Of a DNA stretch of 64,000 bases, positions 16,915 to 26,003 are shown piece by piece (position 1 is the stretch's first letter; each line of letters begins with the position of its first letter). The notes below the pieces were generated by a model, which worked only from the letters and a program-made list of their open reading frames with translations, did no database searches and was not told the DNA's origin. Source of the DNA: Methanoregula sp. GTDB lineage: Archaea; Halobacteriota; Methanomicrobia; Methanomicrobiales; Methanospirillaceae. A program made the translations under genes and the position numbers. The DNA is taken from positions 62,001 to 126,000 of the forward strand of contig NZ_JALOCH010000003.1 of the NCBI RefSeq assembly GCF_023227875.1. Reading direction: 5' to 3'.

Positions 16915-17694
16915 ATGAGATCGGTACGGAAATGGGGGCCCGGGCCGTATCCCGTGGTCATACTCCACGGTGGCCCGGGGGCTCCCGGCGAGGTAGCGCC
17001 GGTTGCCCGTGAACTTTCATCGGTGATGGGTGTGCTTGAACCGTTCCAGACCGCGACGACCCTTGAGGGGCAGGTGCAGGAACTCTCCTCGGTGCTGGCA
17101 GAGAACGGCACGGAACCGGTAACGCTCATCGGGTTCTCGTGGGGTGCATTCCTCGCGTGGATATTTACCGCCCGTTACCCGGCACTGGTCAGAAAACTGA
17201 TCCTTGTCAGCAGCCCGCCCTTTGAGGAACAGTACGCTGCCAGGATCACCCAGACCCGGATGACCCGGCTCAATAAGAAAGGCCAGGTCGAGGTCCAGGC
17301 GCTGCTGGCAAAACTCGCGGACCCTGATGTGCCCAACAAGAATGATCTCCTTGCGAAGCTTGGCACCCTGCTTGCCCGTGCGGATGCCTATGATCCGGCG
17401 AATGTTCCGGATGAAGGATTCCACTGCCAGTACGATGTCTTCCAGGGGGTCTGGGACGAGGCATCCGAGCTGCGGAAGAAACAGATCCTCCTCCAGATGG
17501 CAAAGATGATCACCTGCCCGGTCGTCGCCATCCACGGTGACTGGGACCCCCACCCGGCTGAAGGTGTAAATGACCCGCTCGCAAAGGTGCTTCCGGATTT
17601 TCAGTTCGTTCTCCTGGAAAAATGCGGCCACCGCCCCTGGACCGAGCGGACAGCATCAGAGAATTTTTACAAGACCCTTGTTGGGGCGATCTGA
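16915..17694 (+). CDS. Alpha/beta-hydrolase family protein
   Basis: The 259-residue protein has the oxyanion segment LHGGPGAPGE near residue 21 and a nucleophile elbow GFSWGAF (GxSxG, Ser near residue 70). Late acidic and histidine candidates are HGDWDPH and EKCGHRPW. The substrate cannot be predicted. Enzymes of this type include esterases, haloperoxidase-like hydrolases and prolyl iminopeptidase-like proteins. It lies 75 bp after the Ehr-like operon on the same strand. A TTTATACT element near 16883 suggests its own promoter and possibly a leaderless message. Confidence 0.85.
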   Translation: MRSVRKWGPGPYPVVILHGGPGAPGEVAPVARELSSVMGVLEPFQTATTLEGQVQELSSVLAENGTEPVTLIGFSWGAFLAWIFTARYPALVRKLILVSSPPFEEQYAARITQTRMTRLNKKGQVEVQALLAKLADPDVPNKNDLLAKLGTLLARADAYDPANVPDEGFHCQYDVFQGVWDEASELRKKQILLQMAKMITCPVVAIHGDWDPHPAEGVNDPLAKVLPDFQFVLLEKCGHRPWTERTASENFYKTLVGAI

Positions 17695-17721
17695 AGCACT
17701 GCCCCCGCGAGCGGCTCTGCG

Positions 17722-18216
17722 CTATCCGTTCTTCAGGGCCGTCCCCAGTCTCTCCTCCAGTTGCTTCCCGTGCGAGCCGTTCCAGTAGAGTTTCTTGCAG
17801 TGTTCGCACCAGAAGAACGAGAGGTTCCGCCAGTCTTTCGGGGCGTAATCGGTATGCTGGATCTCGCAGGTGTTTGCTTCCCGCAGCACCGTATTGCAGA
17901 GCGAGCACCGGCTCATGGCCAGCCGCCGCTTGATGAGCTGGTAATCGATCAGCTGCTGCACCTGTTCCATCACCTCCTCGGACCGGACATAAACCACCTG
18001 TTCCTTTCCACGACGGGCAAGTTCTGCATCCCGGGTCAGGAGCAGGCGGTGCTGTTGTTCGGCCATGTCGAGAAGGAGCGTGTCCTCCCGGGGATTCCCT
18101 TCCGCGAGGCCGTTTGCACTCGTGGTATCGTACCCCATGAACCGGAGGTAGCGGGTCAGGGTGCCGAGCATACGGTCGGCAATGAACCGGGTCTCCCTAC
18201 GCATCTCATCGGACAT
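17722..18216 (-). CDS. Mut7-C RNase domain protein (DUF82 family)
   Basis: The 164-residue protein has an N-terminal PIN-like nuclease region with the acidic pattern FIADRMLGTLTRYLRFMGYD, then LLLTRDAELARR. A C-terminal zinc ribbon follows, with RCSLCN and FWCEHCKKLYW. This combination is typical of the archaeal Mut7-C family, which is thought to cut RNA, though targets are not established. The start overlaps the last 11 bases of the upstream radical SAM gene on the same strand, so both are on one transcript. A functional link between them is not obvious from sequence. Confidence 0.88.
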   Translation of the reverse strand: MSDEMRRETRFIADRMLGTLTRYLRFMGYDTTSANGLAEGNPREDTLLLDMAEQQHRLLLTRDAELARRGKEQVVYVRSEEVMEQVQQLIDYQLIKRRLAMSRCSLCNTVLREANTCEIQHTDYAPKDWRNLSFFWCEHCKKLYWNGSHGKQLEERLGTALKNG

Positions 18217-19219
18217 GAGTCACCACTCCTATCTTCTCCCCGCATTTCCTGCACTGCGTGCCATCCAGATCAAGGACCCGGCTGGAAAAGCCCTGCCGCT
18301 CGATAAGGAGAGTACCGCAGACAGGGCAATAAGTATTTTCATATTGGTGGTGGTACACGTTCCCGAGGTAGGGGTGCCGGAGCCCGAGCGCCTTTGCCCG
18401 TTCATAGATCTTTTCCAGCACTGCAACGGGTGTGCCGCCCCGGTCGGTCATCTGGTAATCCGGGTGGAAGGCCGAGAAGTGCATCGGGGTGTCGGGCCCG
18501 AGGTGCTCGATCACCCAGCGGATAAGCCCCTCCTGCTCCTCCATGCTGTCGTTCAGGCCGGGGATGACGAGTGTCACGGTCTCGACATGCATGCCCAGTT
18601 CGCGGGCAAACATGGCGGAGTCGAGCACCGGCTGGAGGTGCGCCCCGCAGACTTTCCGGTAAAAATCGTCCGTGAAGGCCTTGAGATCTACCCGGTACGC
18701 CCCGAGCATTGGCACGAGTTCCCGCAGTGCCTCTTCCGTGATGTACCCGTTAGTCACGTACACGGTACCGAGCCCCTGTGCCCGGGCGAGCGTGCCCATG
18801 TCGAGCGTGTACTCGTGCCAGATTGTCGGCTCGTTGTAGGTCCACGAGATACTGGCACTGCCGCTGCCGATTGCGCGGCTCACACCTTCTTCCGGTGACA
18901 GGGATCGGAGTCGTGCGGTTTCGAGATCAGCCCGTGAGATGTGCCAGTTCTGGCAGTGCTTACAGTGGAAATTGCATCCAACGCTGCCCAATGAATAAGA
19001 AGTTGTTCCGGGCAGGTAATGGAAGAGCGGCTTCTTCTCGATCGGATCGACTGCTTCCGCGCTGATCTTCCCGTAGGTCCCGGTATACAGGGTCCCCTTC
19101 TCGTTGATCCGGACCCCGCAGATCCCGTGTTTGCCCTCCTTGATCACGCACCGGTGGTTGCAGAGGGAACAGGTCGCCGCATTATTCTCTGTTTTCCGGT
19201 ACTGGCGTGCCTCATGCAT
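18206..19219 (-). CDS. amrS: AmmeMemoRadiSam system radical SAM enzyme
   Basis: The 337-residue protein has an N-terminal cysteine region (ATCSLCNHRC) and the radical SAM triad CNFHCKHC (CxxxCxxC) near residue 95. SWTYNEPTIWHEY is the signature of the AmrS family. A C-terminal ribbon follows, with CPVCG and CRKCG. Enzymes of this group generate radicals from S-adenosylmethionine and usually occur with AMMECR1 and Memo genes, neither of which is seen here. I placed the start at 19219, after a GGGGGGTG ribosome site; a longer frame exists but has no homology-like sequence. A small zinc-ribbon gene precedes it on the same strand. Confidence 0.9.
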   Translation of the reverse strand: MHEARQYRKTENNAATCSLCNHRCVIKEGKHGICGVRINEKGTLYTGTYGKISAEAVDPIEKKPLFHYLPGTTSYSLGSVGCNFHCKHCQNWHISRADLETARLRSLSPEEGVSRAIGSGSASISWTYNEPTIWHEYTLDMGTLARAQGLGTVYVTNGYITEEALRELVPMLGAYRVDLKAFTDDFYRKVCGAHLQPVLDSAMFARELGMHVETVTLVIPGLNDSMEEQEGLIRWVIEHLGPDTPMHFSAFHPDYQMTDRGGTPVAVLEKIYERAKALGLRHPYLGNVYHHQYENTYCPVCGTLLIERQGFSSRVLDLDGTQCRKCGEKIGVVTHVR

Positions 19220-19239
19220 GGGCAAAACACCCCCCGTTA

Positions 19240-19413
19240 TCACCGGGGATTCTTCTTTGCTTCCCGGTCCGCCTCCTCCAGTGCAGCGGGGTCGTCGACT
19301 TCGAGCACAAACGACCCGCGGTATTTGCACTTCTTGCAGGCATAGACCTGGCCGATATACCCTCCCGCGACCGGGAAGATATCCTGGCTCTTGCAGACCG
19401 GGCAGTAGAACAT
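19240..19413 (-). CDS. Small zinc-ribbon protein
   Basis: The 57-residue protein begins MFYCPVCKSQDIFPV and contains a second pair, ACKKCKYRGSF. Together these form a four-cysteine zinc ribbon, with a short acidic/Lys tail. A longer upstream frame is open but gives a Met-rich, non-ribbon extension, so I chose the internal ATG. It ends 20 bp before the radical SAM gene on the same strand and is divergent from the UMP kinase gene. Its role is unknown; such ribbons often mediate protein or nucleic-acid contacts. Confidence 0.75.
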   Translation of the reverse strand: MFYCPVCKSQDIFPVAGGYIGQVYACKKCKYRGSFVLEVDDPAALEEADREAKKNPR

Positions 19414-19456
19414 GGTCAACAACTCTATATGACCATCCGGTACAAAAACTAGTGCA

Positions 19457-20161
19457 ATGAAGAAGGTTGTCATCTCGCTGGGCGGTTCAATCCTGATCCC
19501 GTCCCTGGATAAACACACGATCAGGGAGTACGTGCCGGTGCTGAAGAAGATCGCAAAGAAGCACCGGCTCTTCGTGGTGGTTGGCGGCGGGGGCGAGGCC
19601 CGGCGCTACATCAAGATCACCCGGGACCTTGGCATTGACGAGGGCACCTCTGACGAGATCGGGATCCTGATCACCCGGCTGAACGCGACCATGCTGATCG
19701 CGGCGCTGGGCGAGGATGCGTACCCGAAGGTTGCCGAGACTCACGCGGAGGCGAAGAAGTTCGGCGAGTCCGGTAAGATCGTAGTGATGGGCGGTATCAC
19801 CCCCGGCCAGACCACCGATGCAGTGGCTGCGGTTCTTTCCGAAAGGGTCGGGGCGGCGGTCTTCATCAACGCGACATCGGTCGACGGGATCTACACGGCT
19901 GACCCGAGGAAGAACAAGAATGCAACGCGGTTCGATGAGATGACACCTAAAAATCTGCTGGAGATCGTTGGCGGTACGGCGCTTGGCGCCGGCTCCAATA
20001 ACGTGCTTGACATCGTAGCCGCCCGCGTTGTTGAGCGGAGCGGGATACCCCTCGTTGTGCTTGACGGGCGCAACCCGAAGAACCTTGAGAACGCGATCCT
20101 GAAAGGCAAGTACCTCGGCACCGTGGTCTCGGATGGGAAGAAGAAACCACTGCCGGTGTAA
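19457..20161 (+). CDS. pyrH: UMP kinase (archaeal type)
   Basis: The 234-residue amino-acid-kinase fold protein phosphorylates UMP to UDP in pyrimidine nucleotide synthesis. Motifs include MKKVVISLGGSILIP at the N-terminus, VVVGGGGEARRYI, DEIGILITRLNA, MGGITPGQTTDAVAA, NATSVDGIYTADPR and NNVLDIVAARV. The short length and the GGITPGQTTDAV block are typical of archaeal UMP kinase rather than aspartokinase or acetylglutamate kinase. It is followed closely by tRNA-Pro and nth on the same strand. Confidence 0.95.
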   Translation: MKKVVISLGGSILIPSLDKHTIREYVPVLKKIAKKHRLFVVVGGGGEARRYIKITRDLGIDEGTSDEIGILITRLNATMLIAALGEDAYPKVAETHAEAKKFGESGKIVVMGGITPGQTTDAVAAVLSERVGAAVFINATSVDGIYTADPRKNKNATRFDEMTPKNLLEIVGGTALGAGSNNVLDIVAARVVERSGIPLVVLDGRNPKNLENAILKGKYLGTVVSDGKKKPLPV

Positions 20162-20233
20162 CCCCGGAATAATCCAACCGTTTTCTCTATACCATCACTT
20201 ATTTTTATCTTCGCGGCGCAACTATGATGGCGC

Positions 20234-20308
20234 GGGGTAGTAGGGTAGCCTGGTCCATCCTAGAGCGTTTGGGACGCTTTGACGGCGGTTCGAATCCGCC
20301 CTACCCCA
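20234..20308 (+). tRNA. tRNA-Pro (anticodon TGG)
   Basis: The acceptor stem GGGGTAG pairs with CTACCCC. The D arm is GGGT...ATCC and the anticodon stem GAGCG/CGCTT encloses TTTGGGA, so the anticodon is TGG. The T arm is GGCGG TTCGAAT CCGCC, the discriminator base is A, and CCA is not encoded. It lies 7 bp before nth. Confidence 0.95.
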
Positions 20309-20315
20309 TCAGGCT

Positions 20316-20975
20316 ATGAAAAAAAAGGACGCTGCCCGGGTATATTCTCTTCTTTTTGAACGCTACCCGGATGCCCGCGAGTCGCCACTGACTGTTGCGC
20401 GGGGCACGCCGTTTGAAGTGCTCATCCTCACGATCCTTTCCGCCCAGACAACCGACAAGGCCGTCCTGAAAGTTAAGAAGCCGCTCTTCTCGAAATATCC
20501 GAATCCTGCAAAACTCGCAAAAGCGAAAACCGGGGACGTCGAGAAGATCATCCACAGCCTCGGCTACTACCACGCGAAGGCGAAAAACATCATCTCCGCG
20601 TCGCAGGCCCTGCTCGATCATTTCAGTGGGAAGGTGCCGGAGACGATGGACGAACTCCTCACGATCCCTGGTGTGGGGCGCAAGACCGCCAACATCGTGT
20701 TGTACCATGCACTGGGGAAGAACGAGGGGATCGCGGTTGACACCCACGTCCGCCGGCTCGCCCGGAGGATCGGCTTTTCGGACACGGACAATGTTGCCGT
20801 GATCGAGCGCGATCTCATGGCATTGTTTCCGAGGGATACCTGGGGGGATCTGACCGACGTCCTGATTGCACACGGGCGGGCCACGTGCGATGCGAAGAAA
20901 CCGGTGTGCGACACGTGCGTGATTACAAAGGAGTGCCGGTTCTTCAAAACACTGGCAAAAAATGAGCTGTTTTAG
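20316..20975 (+). CDS. nth: Endonuclease III (base-excision DNA glycosylase/AP lyase)
   Basis: The 219-residue protein removes oxidised pyrimidines and cleaves at abasic sites. The helix-hairpin-helix reads IPGVGRKTANIV with the catalytic Lys in GRKT. The catalytic Asp is in VDTHVRRLARR. The C-terminal [4Fe-4S] loop has the expected Cys-x6-Cys-x2-Cys-x5-Cys spacing (CDAKKPVCDTCVITKEC). It starts right after tRNA-Pro. Its last codons overlap the convergent Pit transporter gene by 4 bp. Confidence 0.96.
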   Translation: MKKKDAARVYSLLFERYPDARESPLTVARGTPFEVLILTILSAQTTDKAVLKVKKPLFSKYPNPAKLAKAKTGDVEKIIHSLGYYHAKAKNIISASQALLDHFSGKVPETMDELLTIPGVGRKTANIVLYHALGKNEGIAVDTHVRRLARRIGFSDTDNVAVIERDLMALFPRDTWGDLTDVLIAHGRATCDAKKPVCDTCVITKECRFFKTLAKNELF

Positions 20976-22003
20976 TACCCGATGACCACCCGGATCACCA
21001 TAAACGCAGCAAATCCGATTGCAGCACTGATCGGGATGGTGAGAATCCATGCCCACATGATTGTCCGGGCAACGCCCCATTTTACCGTGCTGGCGCCCAT
21101 GGTCGTTCCTACACCCATGATAGACGTGCAGATGATGTGGGTTGTGCTGACTGGTATCCCTAAGATCGATGCACCGATGATCGTTGATGCACCGGCTGTT
21201 TCGGCGGCGAACCCGTGCACCGGCCGGAGTTTCGTGATCTTGTAGCCCATGGTCTTGACAATACGCCACCCCCCGGATAGGGTGCCAAGTGCAATGGCGG
21301 TATGGGCAATGAGGATCACCCAGAGCGGGACCGGCAGGTTGTTCGGATCAACGGTTGCGCCGAAGTACCCGATCGAAAAGAGCAGCGGGACGATAATTCC
21401 CATGGTCTTCTGGGCATCGTTCGTCCCGTGGCTGAAGCTGTACGCGGCTGCCGAACAGAGCTGGAGACGCCTGAAATACGTTTCTGCCGAGTGCTTGTTT
21501 GCCTTTTTCGTGAGGTTGAGGATTGCGGCCATGAAGAGGAAACCGCATGCCAGTCCAATCAGGGGAGAAAGGACCATGAACAGGGCGACCTGCCCGACCG
21601 TTGACCATTTTATTGCTGCGAGGCCGGCAGCAGAGAGACCCGCCCCGGTCATTCCGCCAATAAGGGCATGGGAGGACGACGTTGGAAGCCCAAAGAACCA
21701 GGTGATCAGGTTCCATGATATGGCACCGACCAGTGCACAGAGAATGATGTACGGGATAACGGCGGTCTCGACAATCTCCATCTGGATGATCCTGCTGATC
21801 GTGCTGGCAACGGCCACACCGAACCCGAATGCGGCGACGAAATTGAAAAAAGCGGCGAAGAGGACGGCGTTGCGGGGGGTGAGCACTTTTGTTGAAACAA
21901 CGGTCGAGATCGAGTTTGCCGAGTCGTGGAACCCGTTGGTGAAGTCAAAGACCAGCGCAATGCCGATGATGACCACGATTAGTCCCCAGGTTGCTTCGAT
22001 CAT
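20972..22003 (-). CDS. Inorganic phosphate transporter, Pit family (copy 1)
   Basis: The 343-residue membrane protein has repeated Pit signatures: FDFTNGFHDSANSISTVVST in the first half and YSFSHGTNDAQKTMG in the second. GLPTSSSHALIGG and PVSTTHIICTSIMGVG are the inverted-repeat partners. Pit proteins import phosphate (some sulfate) with H+ or Na+. It is divergent from an AbrB-PhoU regulator, with 130 bp of A/T-rich DNA between. A nearly identical paralogue is at 28042-29073. The regulator's position suggests phosphate control of this copy. Confidence 0.93.
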   Translation of the reverse strand: MIEATWGLIVVIIGIALVFDFTNGFHDSANSISTVVSTKVLTPRNAVLFAAFFNFVAAFGFGVAVASTISRIIQMEIVETAVIPYIILCALVGAISWNLITWFFGLPTSSSHALIGGMTGAGLSAAGLAAIKWSTVGQVALFMVLSPLIGLACGFLFMAAILNLTKKANKHSAETYFRRLQLCSAAAYSFSHGTNDAQKTMGIIVPLLFSIGYFGATVDPNNLPVPLWVILIAHTAIALGTLSGGWRIVKTMGYKITKLRPVHGFAAETAGASTIIGASILGIPVSTTHIICTSIMGVGTTMGASTVKWGVARTIMWAWILTIPISAAIGFAAFMVIRVVIGY

Positions 22004-22029
22004 GTCATTGATTCCAATTTTCCAGTGGA

Positions 22030-22070
22030 GTATATACTTGTTGTCGACATAGTCTATATTGATATATATA
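22030..22070. promoter_or_regulatory. Divergent promoter region between pit copy 1 and phoU
   Basis: Two TATA-like elements sit in the gap. GTATATAC (22030-22037) would serve the minus-strand transporter at -27 from its ATG, compatible with a leaderless message. GATATATATA (22061-22070) lies 64 bp before the phoU-like start. The element TTGTCGACAT between them is a partly symmetric candidate operator. Confidence 0.45.
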
Positions 22071-22133
22071 CAATAAAGAGACAGATTGAGGAAAATTGTT
22101 CAAGGGGATCTCTCCGGGGATCAGGAGATAAAG

Positions 22134-23168
22134 ATGGAGATTCGACGGGTGCAGGTAACCGGGGGGGCATCGTTCGTGGTGACCCTTCCGAAGAACTGGG
22201 CGGATGAGCAGAAGATAAAAAAGAACGATCCGGTCGGCCTGGTGATCCAGCCTGACGGGGCACTTCTCATAACCAAAAAGATCACCGATGAACCCATCCA
22301 GCGGGTAAAAATGATCGACAGCAGCACCGTATCGGATCCTGCGTTCCTCTTCCGGATGCTTATCGGTGCCTACATCACCGGGTTTACCATGATCCGCATC
22401 ACCACAAAAGACCGGTTCCCGCCCTTTGTGCGCACGGTGGTCAGGGACTTCACCCAGATGACGATCGGCCAGGAAGTTGTCGAGGAAACCGAGAGTAACA
22501 TCTCCATCAAGGACCTGCTCAACCCGTCCGAGATGCCGTTTGATAATACCATAAAACGGATGTTTGTGATTGTCAAGGCAATGCATGAAGATGCAATCGC
22601 TGCACTCGAGACGCGGAACAGGGCGCTTGCACAGGACGTGATCAACCGGGACATGGATGCGGACCGGCTCAACTGGCTCATTGCACGACAGACCAACATG
22701 ATCATGCAGAACGCATCGCTCTCGCGGAAGATGGCGATCTCTTCCAGCATGGCGTTGCATTACTACATGCTCAGCCGGATCATCGAGCGGGTTGGCGACC
22801 ATGCAGTCCGGATTGCCGAGCATGCCATGCCTATTCTTGACGCGGATGTTGACAGAAAGATCCTTTCAGCCATCCGAAAATCAAGTGCATTGTCACTCGA
22901 AGTCTTCGACCGGAGCATCATATCATTCTTCAATACCGATATGAAAGAGGCCCACCGGAACATCGAGTCCATCAGCGCTCTTGAGAAGATCTGCGGGGAT
23001 ATCAATAACATGGTCCTTAAGCTGGACACTCCGGTTGCAATCAATCTCGGGTATATTGTCGAGAGCATCCGGCGCTCGGGGGAGTATGCCGGGGACATCT
23101 CCGAGACGGTGATCAACCTGCTGGTGGAACATGAACAAGGCCTGCATAAACCGCGGGCTGGCAAGTAA
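22134..23168 (+). CDS. Phosphate uptake regulator: AbrB/SpoVT domain plus PhoU domain
   Basis: The 344-residue protein starts with a SpoVT/AbrB-like DNA-binding strand set (RRVQVTGGASFVVTLPKNWA, then KKNDPVGLVIQ). Two PhoU-type three-helix repeats follow from about residue 120, with MHYYML-type cores and ERVGDHAVRIAEH, a typical PhoU metal-binding segment. The ATG at 22134 has AGGAG eight bases upstream; the frame is open further but without a better site. The gene faces a Pit transporter across a shared promoter region, so it probably senses phosphate status and represses or tunes uptake. DNA binding is inferred from the domain. Confidence 0.88.
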   Translation: MEIRRVQVTGGASFVVTLPKNWADEQKIKKNDPVGLVIQPDGALLITKKITDEPIQRVKMIDSSTVSDPAFLFRMLIGAYITGFTMIRITTKDRFPPFVRTVVRDFTQMTIGQEVVEETESNISIKDLLNPSEMPFDNTIKRMFVIVKAMHEDAIAALETRNRALAQDVINRDMDADRLNWLIARQTNMIMQNASLSRKMAISSSMALHYYMLSRIIERVGDHAVRIAEHAMPILDADVDRKILSAIRKSSALSLEVFDRSIISFFNTDMKEAHRNIESISALEKICGDINNMVLKLDTPVAINLGYIVESIRRSGEYAGDISETVINLLVEHEQGLHKPRAGK

Positions 23169-23422
23169 TTTCTTTTCACGGTCTTCCTGATCATTCCTGT
23201 AATGTACCGGAATTCCATCATATCTCTATATATCTTATGGTTCATACTATAGATTATTTCGAAAATGTATATGTATCCGTGCGGACAATCCTTGGTTGTA
23301 GTAAAAACACCGTGGCTTACGGATAAAAATTCCCGTGCAGGATCCTGGGAGATCCCAGAACTTGTCCGGATAATCCTGTTACACCCTCAAGATTGTAAAA
23401 AAAATTCCATGAGGTGGATACA

Positions 23423-24634
23423 ATGATAAAAAGTGCAATCAGGGAAATAATTATTCCCGCTACTGCGTCTGACCGGAATTCTTCGAATACGACTGACCCG
23501 ACATCGCTGAAAACATCAGGTGTTTCAGGAGCTGTACAACAGTCGGTATCCCAACAGGCAAAGCCGATGGAAATATCAGTCCTTTTCGTCGATGACGAGC
23601 CGGCACTTCTGGATATCGGAAAAACCTATCTCGAGCGGGAGGCAGGCGTTACAGTTACAACAACGCAGTCTGCGGCCGAAGGACTGGATCTCCTGAAAAC
23701 GACATCGTTTGATGCAATCGTATCTGACTACCAGATGCCGGTCATGAATGGCCTCGCTTTTTTAAAGGAAGTCCGCCTCCGTTCCCCGTCATTGCCCTTT
23801 ATCGTCTTTACGGGGAAAGGCAGGGAGGACGTTGTCATTGAAGCGCTCAACAGCGGTGCGGATCAATATATCCAGAAAGGAGGGGAACCAAAATCGCAGT
23901 ACGCTGAACTTGGTCATAAAATACGGCGTGCAGTGCAGCAACGGCGAGCTGAAGCAGCATTACGGCGCAAGCACGCGATCCTCAAAGCCATTCTTGCCGC
24001 CTCCCCCAATGGCATTGCCTATGTCCGGAACCGTACATTCCAGTGGGTGAACGATTCCCTTGCCATAATGCTGGGTTATGAGCGTGACGATCTTAAAGGC
24101 TTACACCTGGAAAAACTCTATGAGAATACACGGGTCTACCAGGAGATCGGCAACCGGATCCAGAAGGATCTTAAGGAAAAGGGGAAGTCCACCATCATTA
24201 CACGATTCAAACATAAAGGCGGCTTCTCGATCGATACCGAGATCCATATTGCGCCTCTCGATGCAGGTAACCTCCACTTCGGCCACATGATCCTGATGAA
24301 CGATATTTCCCGGAAGATTGCCGCAGCAAAGGATGTTGCCCGTCCTGCCGGGCTCCCCCATCTGGAATTAACTCCGGTCATTGAAGTAAGCCCGGGCGGG
24401 AAGATCATGTACTACAACGATGCGGCGATCGCTGCCATGGTCCAGTACGGGAGCAATGGAACTCTTGAGGAGTTCTTCCCCCTGGATTTACCGGAAATAC
24501 TGATGAGGATGGATGAGAAGGGTGTCGGATCCATCTACCGGGACGTAATGATTGGTACAGTTCTCTTCCGGGAACATATTACGTTAAGCCCGCAGTTCCG
24601 GATTGCCAGAATTTCAGCAGTGCAAATACCCTGA
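23423..24634 (+). CDS. Response regulator receiver with PAS domains
   Basis: Of 403 residues, about 1-50 are a Ser/Thr-rich leader. Residues 50-170 form a receiver domain with VLFVDDEP, phospho-acceptor in IVSDYQMP and the FTGKG lysine region. A PAS domain follows at about 185-300 (ILAASPNGIAYVRN and MILMNDISRKI), with a weaker second PAS-like stretch to the end. No kinase or DNA-binding domain is present. GAGGTGG lies before the chosen ATG; a GTG three codons earlier is possible. It begins a sensory cluster with two kinases downstream and may act as a phospho-relay between them. Confidence 0.85.
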   Translation: MIKSAIREIIIPATASDRNSSNTTDPTSLKTSGVSGAVQQSVSQQAKPMEISVLFVDDEPALLDIGKTYLEREAGVTVTTTQSAAEGLDLLKTTSFDAIVSDYQMPVMNGLAFLKEVRLRSPSLPFIVFTGKGREDVVIEALNSGADQYIQKGGEPKSQYAELGHKIRRAVQQRRAEAALRRKHAILKAILAASPNGIAYVRNRTFQWVNDSLAIMLGYERDDLKGLHLEKLYENTRVYQEIGNRIQKDLKEKGKSTIITRFKHKGGFSIDTEIHIAPLDAGNLHFGHMILMNDISRKIAAAKDVARPAGLPHLELTPVIEVSPGGKIMYYNDAAIAAMVQYGSNGTLEEFFPLDLPEILMRMDEKGVGSIYRDVMIGTVLFREHITLSPQFRIARISAVQIP

Positions 24635-24710
24635 AAAAGGGGAACGAAGTTCATTCCCTCGCGGTTTCGGGTATTGCTGATATCAGAATAGATCACATTC
24701 TCTTGATGCC

Positions 24711-26003
24711 ATGTCCAAAAAAGGCCTGCTCTCTCCACTGAACATCAAGCTAATCATAGTTTTTGTGTCGATGCTTGCCATGATGCTCATATATGAACTG
24801 ACCAAGCAGGTACTCAATCCGGATATCACCCTCTGGGAGTCCCATGCTATAACCATAGTCTTCACGAGTATTGTTGCGGTCGTTATCATGTTTTTTCCGC
24901 TTCGGTCCACGTATCGTGAGCAGCTGAGATCCCATGAAGCCCTCCGTCACCAGCTAGAGGCTGAGGAAAAGCTCCGCAGGTCTGAAGCCCAGTACCGTTC
25001 GTTTGTGGAGTCGGTTGAGGACTCGATCTACACGGTCGATCCGGACTCCCGTTACCTGCTGATCAATACACGTCACCTTTTCCGCCAGGGTATCTCACCC
25101 GAAGTCTATGCCGGGAAATGCTACGGGGATTTCCACTCGCCGAAATTGACTTCCGTTTTCACAGTACTGGTGAAGCGTGTACTAGAGTCAAAAAGCCCGG
25201 TACAGGATGAGTACGAGCAGAACGGGAAGTATTATCACCGGAAACTCACCCCGGTTATCGATCCGGCAACCAATAACGTGATTGCTGTCACCGTCATCTC
25301 CTCCGATATCACGGAACGGAAGAACGCTGAGAAGACCCTCACGACCATAAACCGGAAACTCAACCTGATGAACGACATCACCCGCCACGATATGCTCAAC
25401 CAGCTCACGGTACTGAGTTCATACCTTGCGCTTGCCGGCGACCAGCCGGGAACTATAGCCGTCAAGAGATATCTCGTGAAAAGCGAACAGGTGATCGACA
25501 CGATCCACGCCCAGATCTGTTTTTCCCGGGATTACCAGAGGATCGGTGTTGAGTCTCCCCAATGGCAGAATGTTTCCACAACAATCCAGAAGGCCCGCAT
25601 GCCTTTGAAAATTGCGTCGGTCATGATCGATAACCAGTGTGACGGCATCGAGATTTTTGCCGATCTGATGCTGGAGAAGGTCTTCTACAACCTGCTGGAT
25701 AATGCCATCAGGTATGCCGGATCGAACCCGGCAATACGGTTCTCTGTGCTGGAAGAGCCGGATGGGCTCCTCCTGGCCTGTGAGGACGACGGGAATGGAG
25801 TGCCTGATGAAAACAAGGAGAAGATCTTCCTGAAAGGATTCGGGAAGAATTCCGGTCTCGGCCTGTTCCTGATCCGGGAGATCCTCGCCATTACCGGTAT
25901 CTCTATCCATGAGAATGGCATGGAAGGGACAGGGTGTCGTTTTGAGATTTTTGTGCCGTCCGGATCATTCCGGAGAAATACTCTGCCAAAGCATTTTCCA
26001 TGA
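24711..26003 (+). CDS. Membrane histidine kinase with PAS domain
   Basis: The 430-residue protein has two N-terminal membrane helices (about 12-30 and 45-65) with almost no external loop, then a short coiled coil. A PAS domain follows (about 95-205, ending VISSDITERKNAEK), then the phospho-acceptor helix with NDITRHDMLNQL. The ATPase domain shows NLLDNAIRYA (N box), DDGNGVP (G1) and KGFGKNSGLGLFL (G2). It probably detects a cytosolic or membrane signal. The stop overlaps the next kinase start as ATGA, so both are co-translated. Confidence 0.9.
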   Translation: MSKKGLLSPLNIKLIIVFVSMLAMMLIYELTKQVLNPDITLWESHAITIVFTSIVAVVIMFFPLRSTYREQLRSHEALRHQLEAEEKLRRSEAQYRSFVESVEDSIYTVDPDSRYLLINTRHLFRQGISPEVYAGKCYGDFHSPKLTSVFTVLVKRVLESKSPVQDEYEQNGKYYHRKLTPVIDPATNNVIAVTVISSDITERKNAEKTLTTINRKLNLMNDITRHDMLNQLTVLSSYLALAGDQPGTIAVKRYLVKSEQVIDTIHAQICFSRDYQRIGVESPQWQNVSTTIQKARMPLKIASVMIDNQCDGIEIFADLMLEKVFYNLLDNAIRYAGSNPAIRFSVLEEPDGLLLACEDDGNGVPDENKEKIFLKGFGKNSGLGLFLIREILAITGISIHENGMEGTGCRFEIFVPSGSFRRNTLPKHFP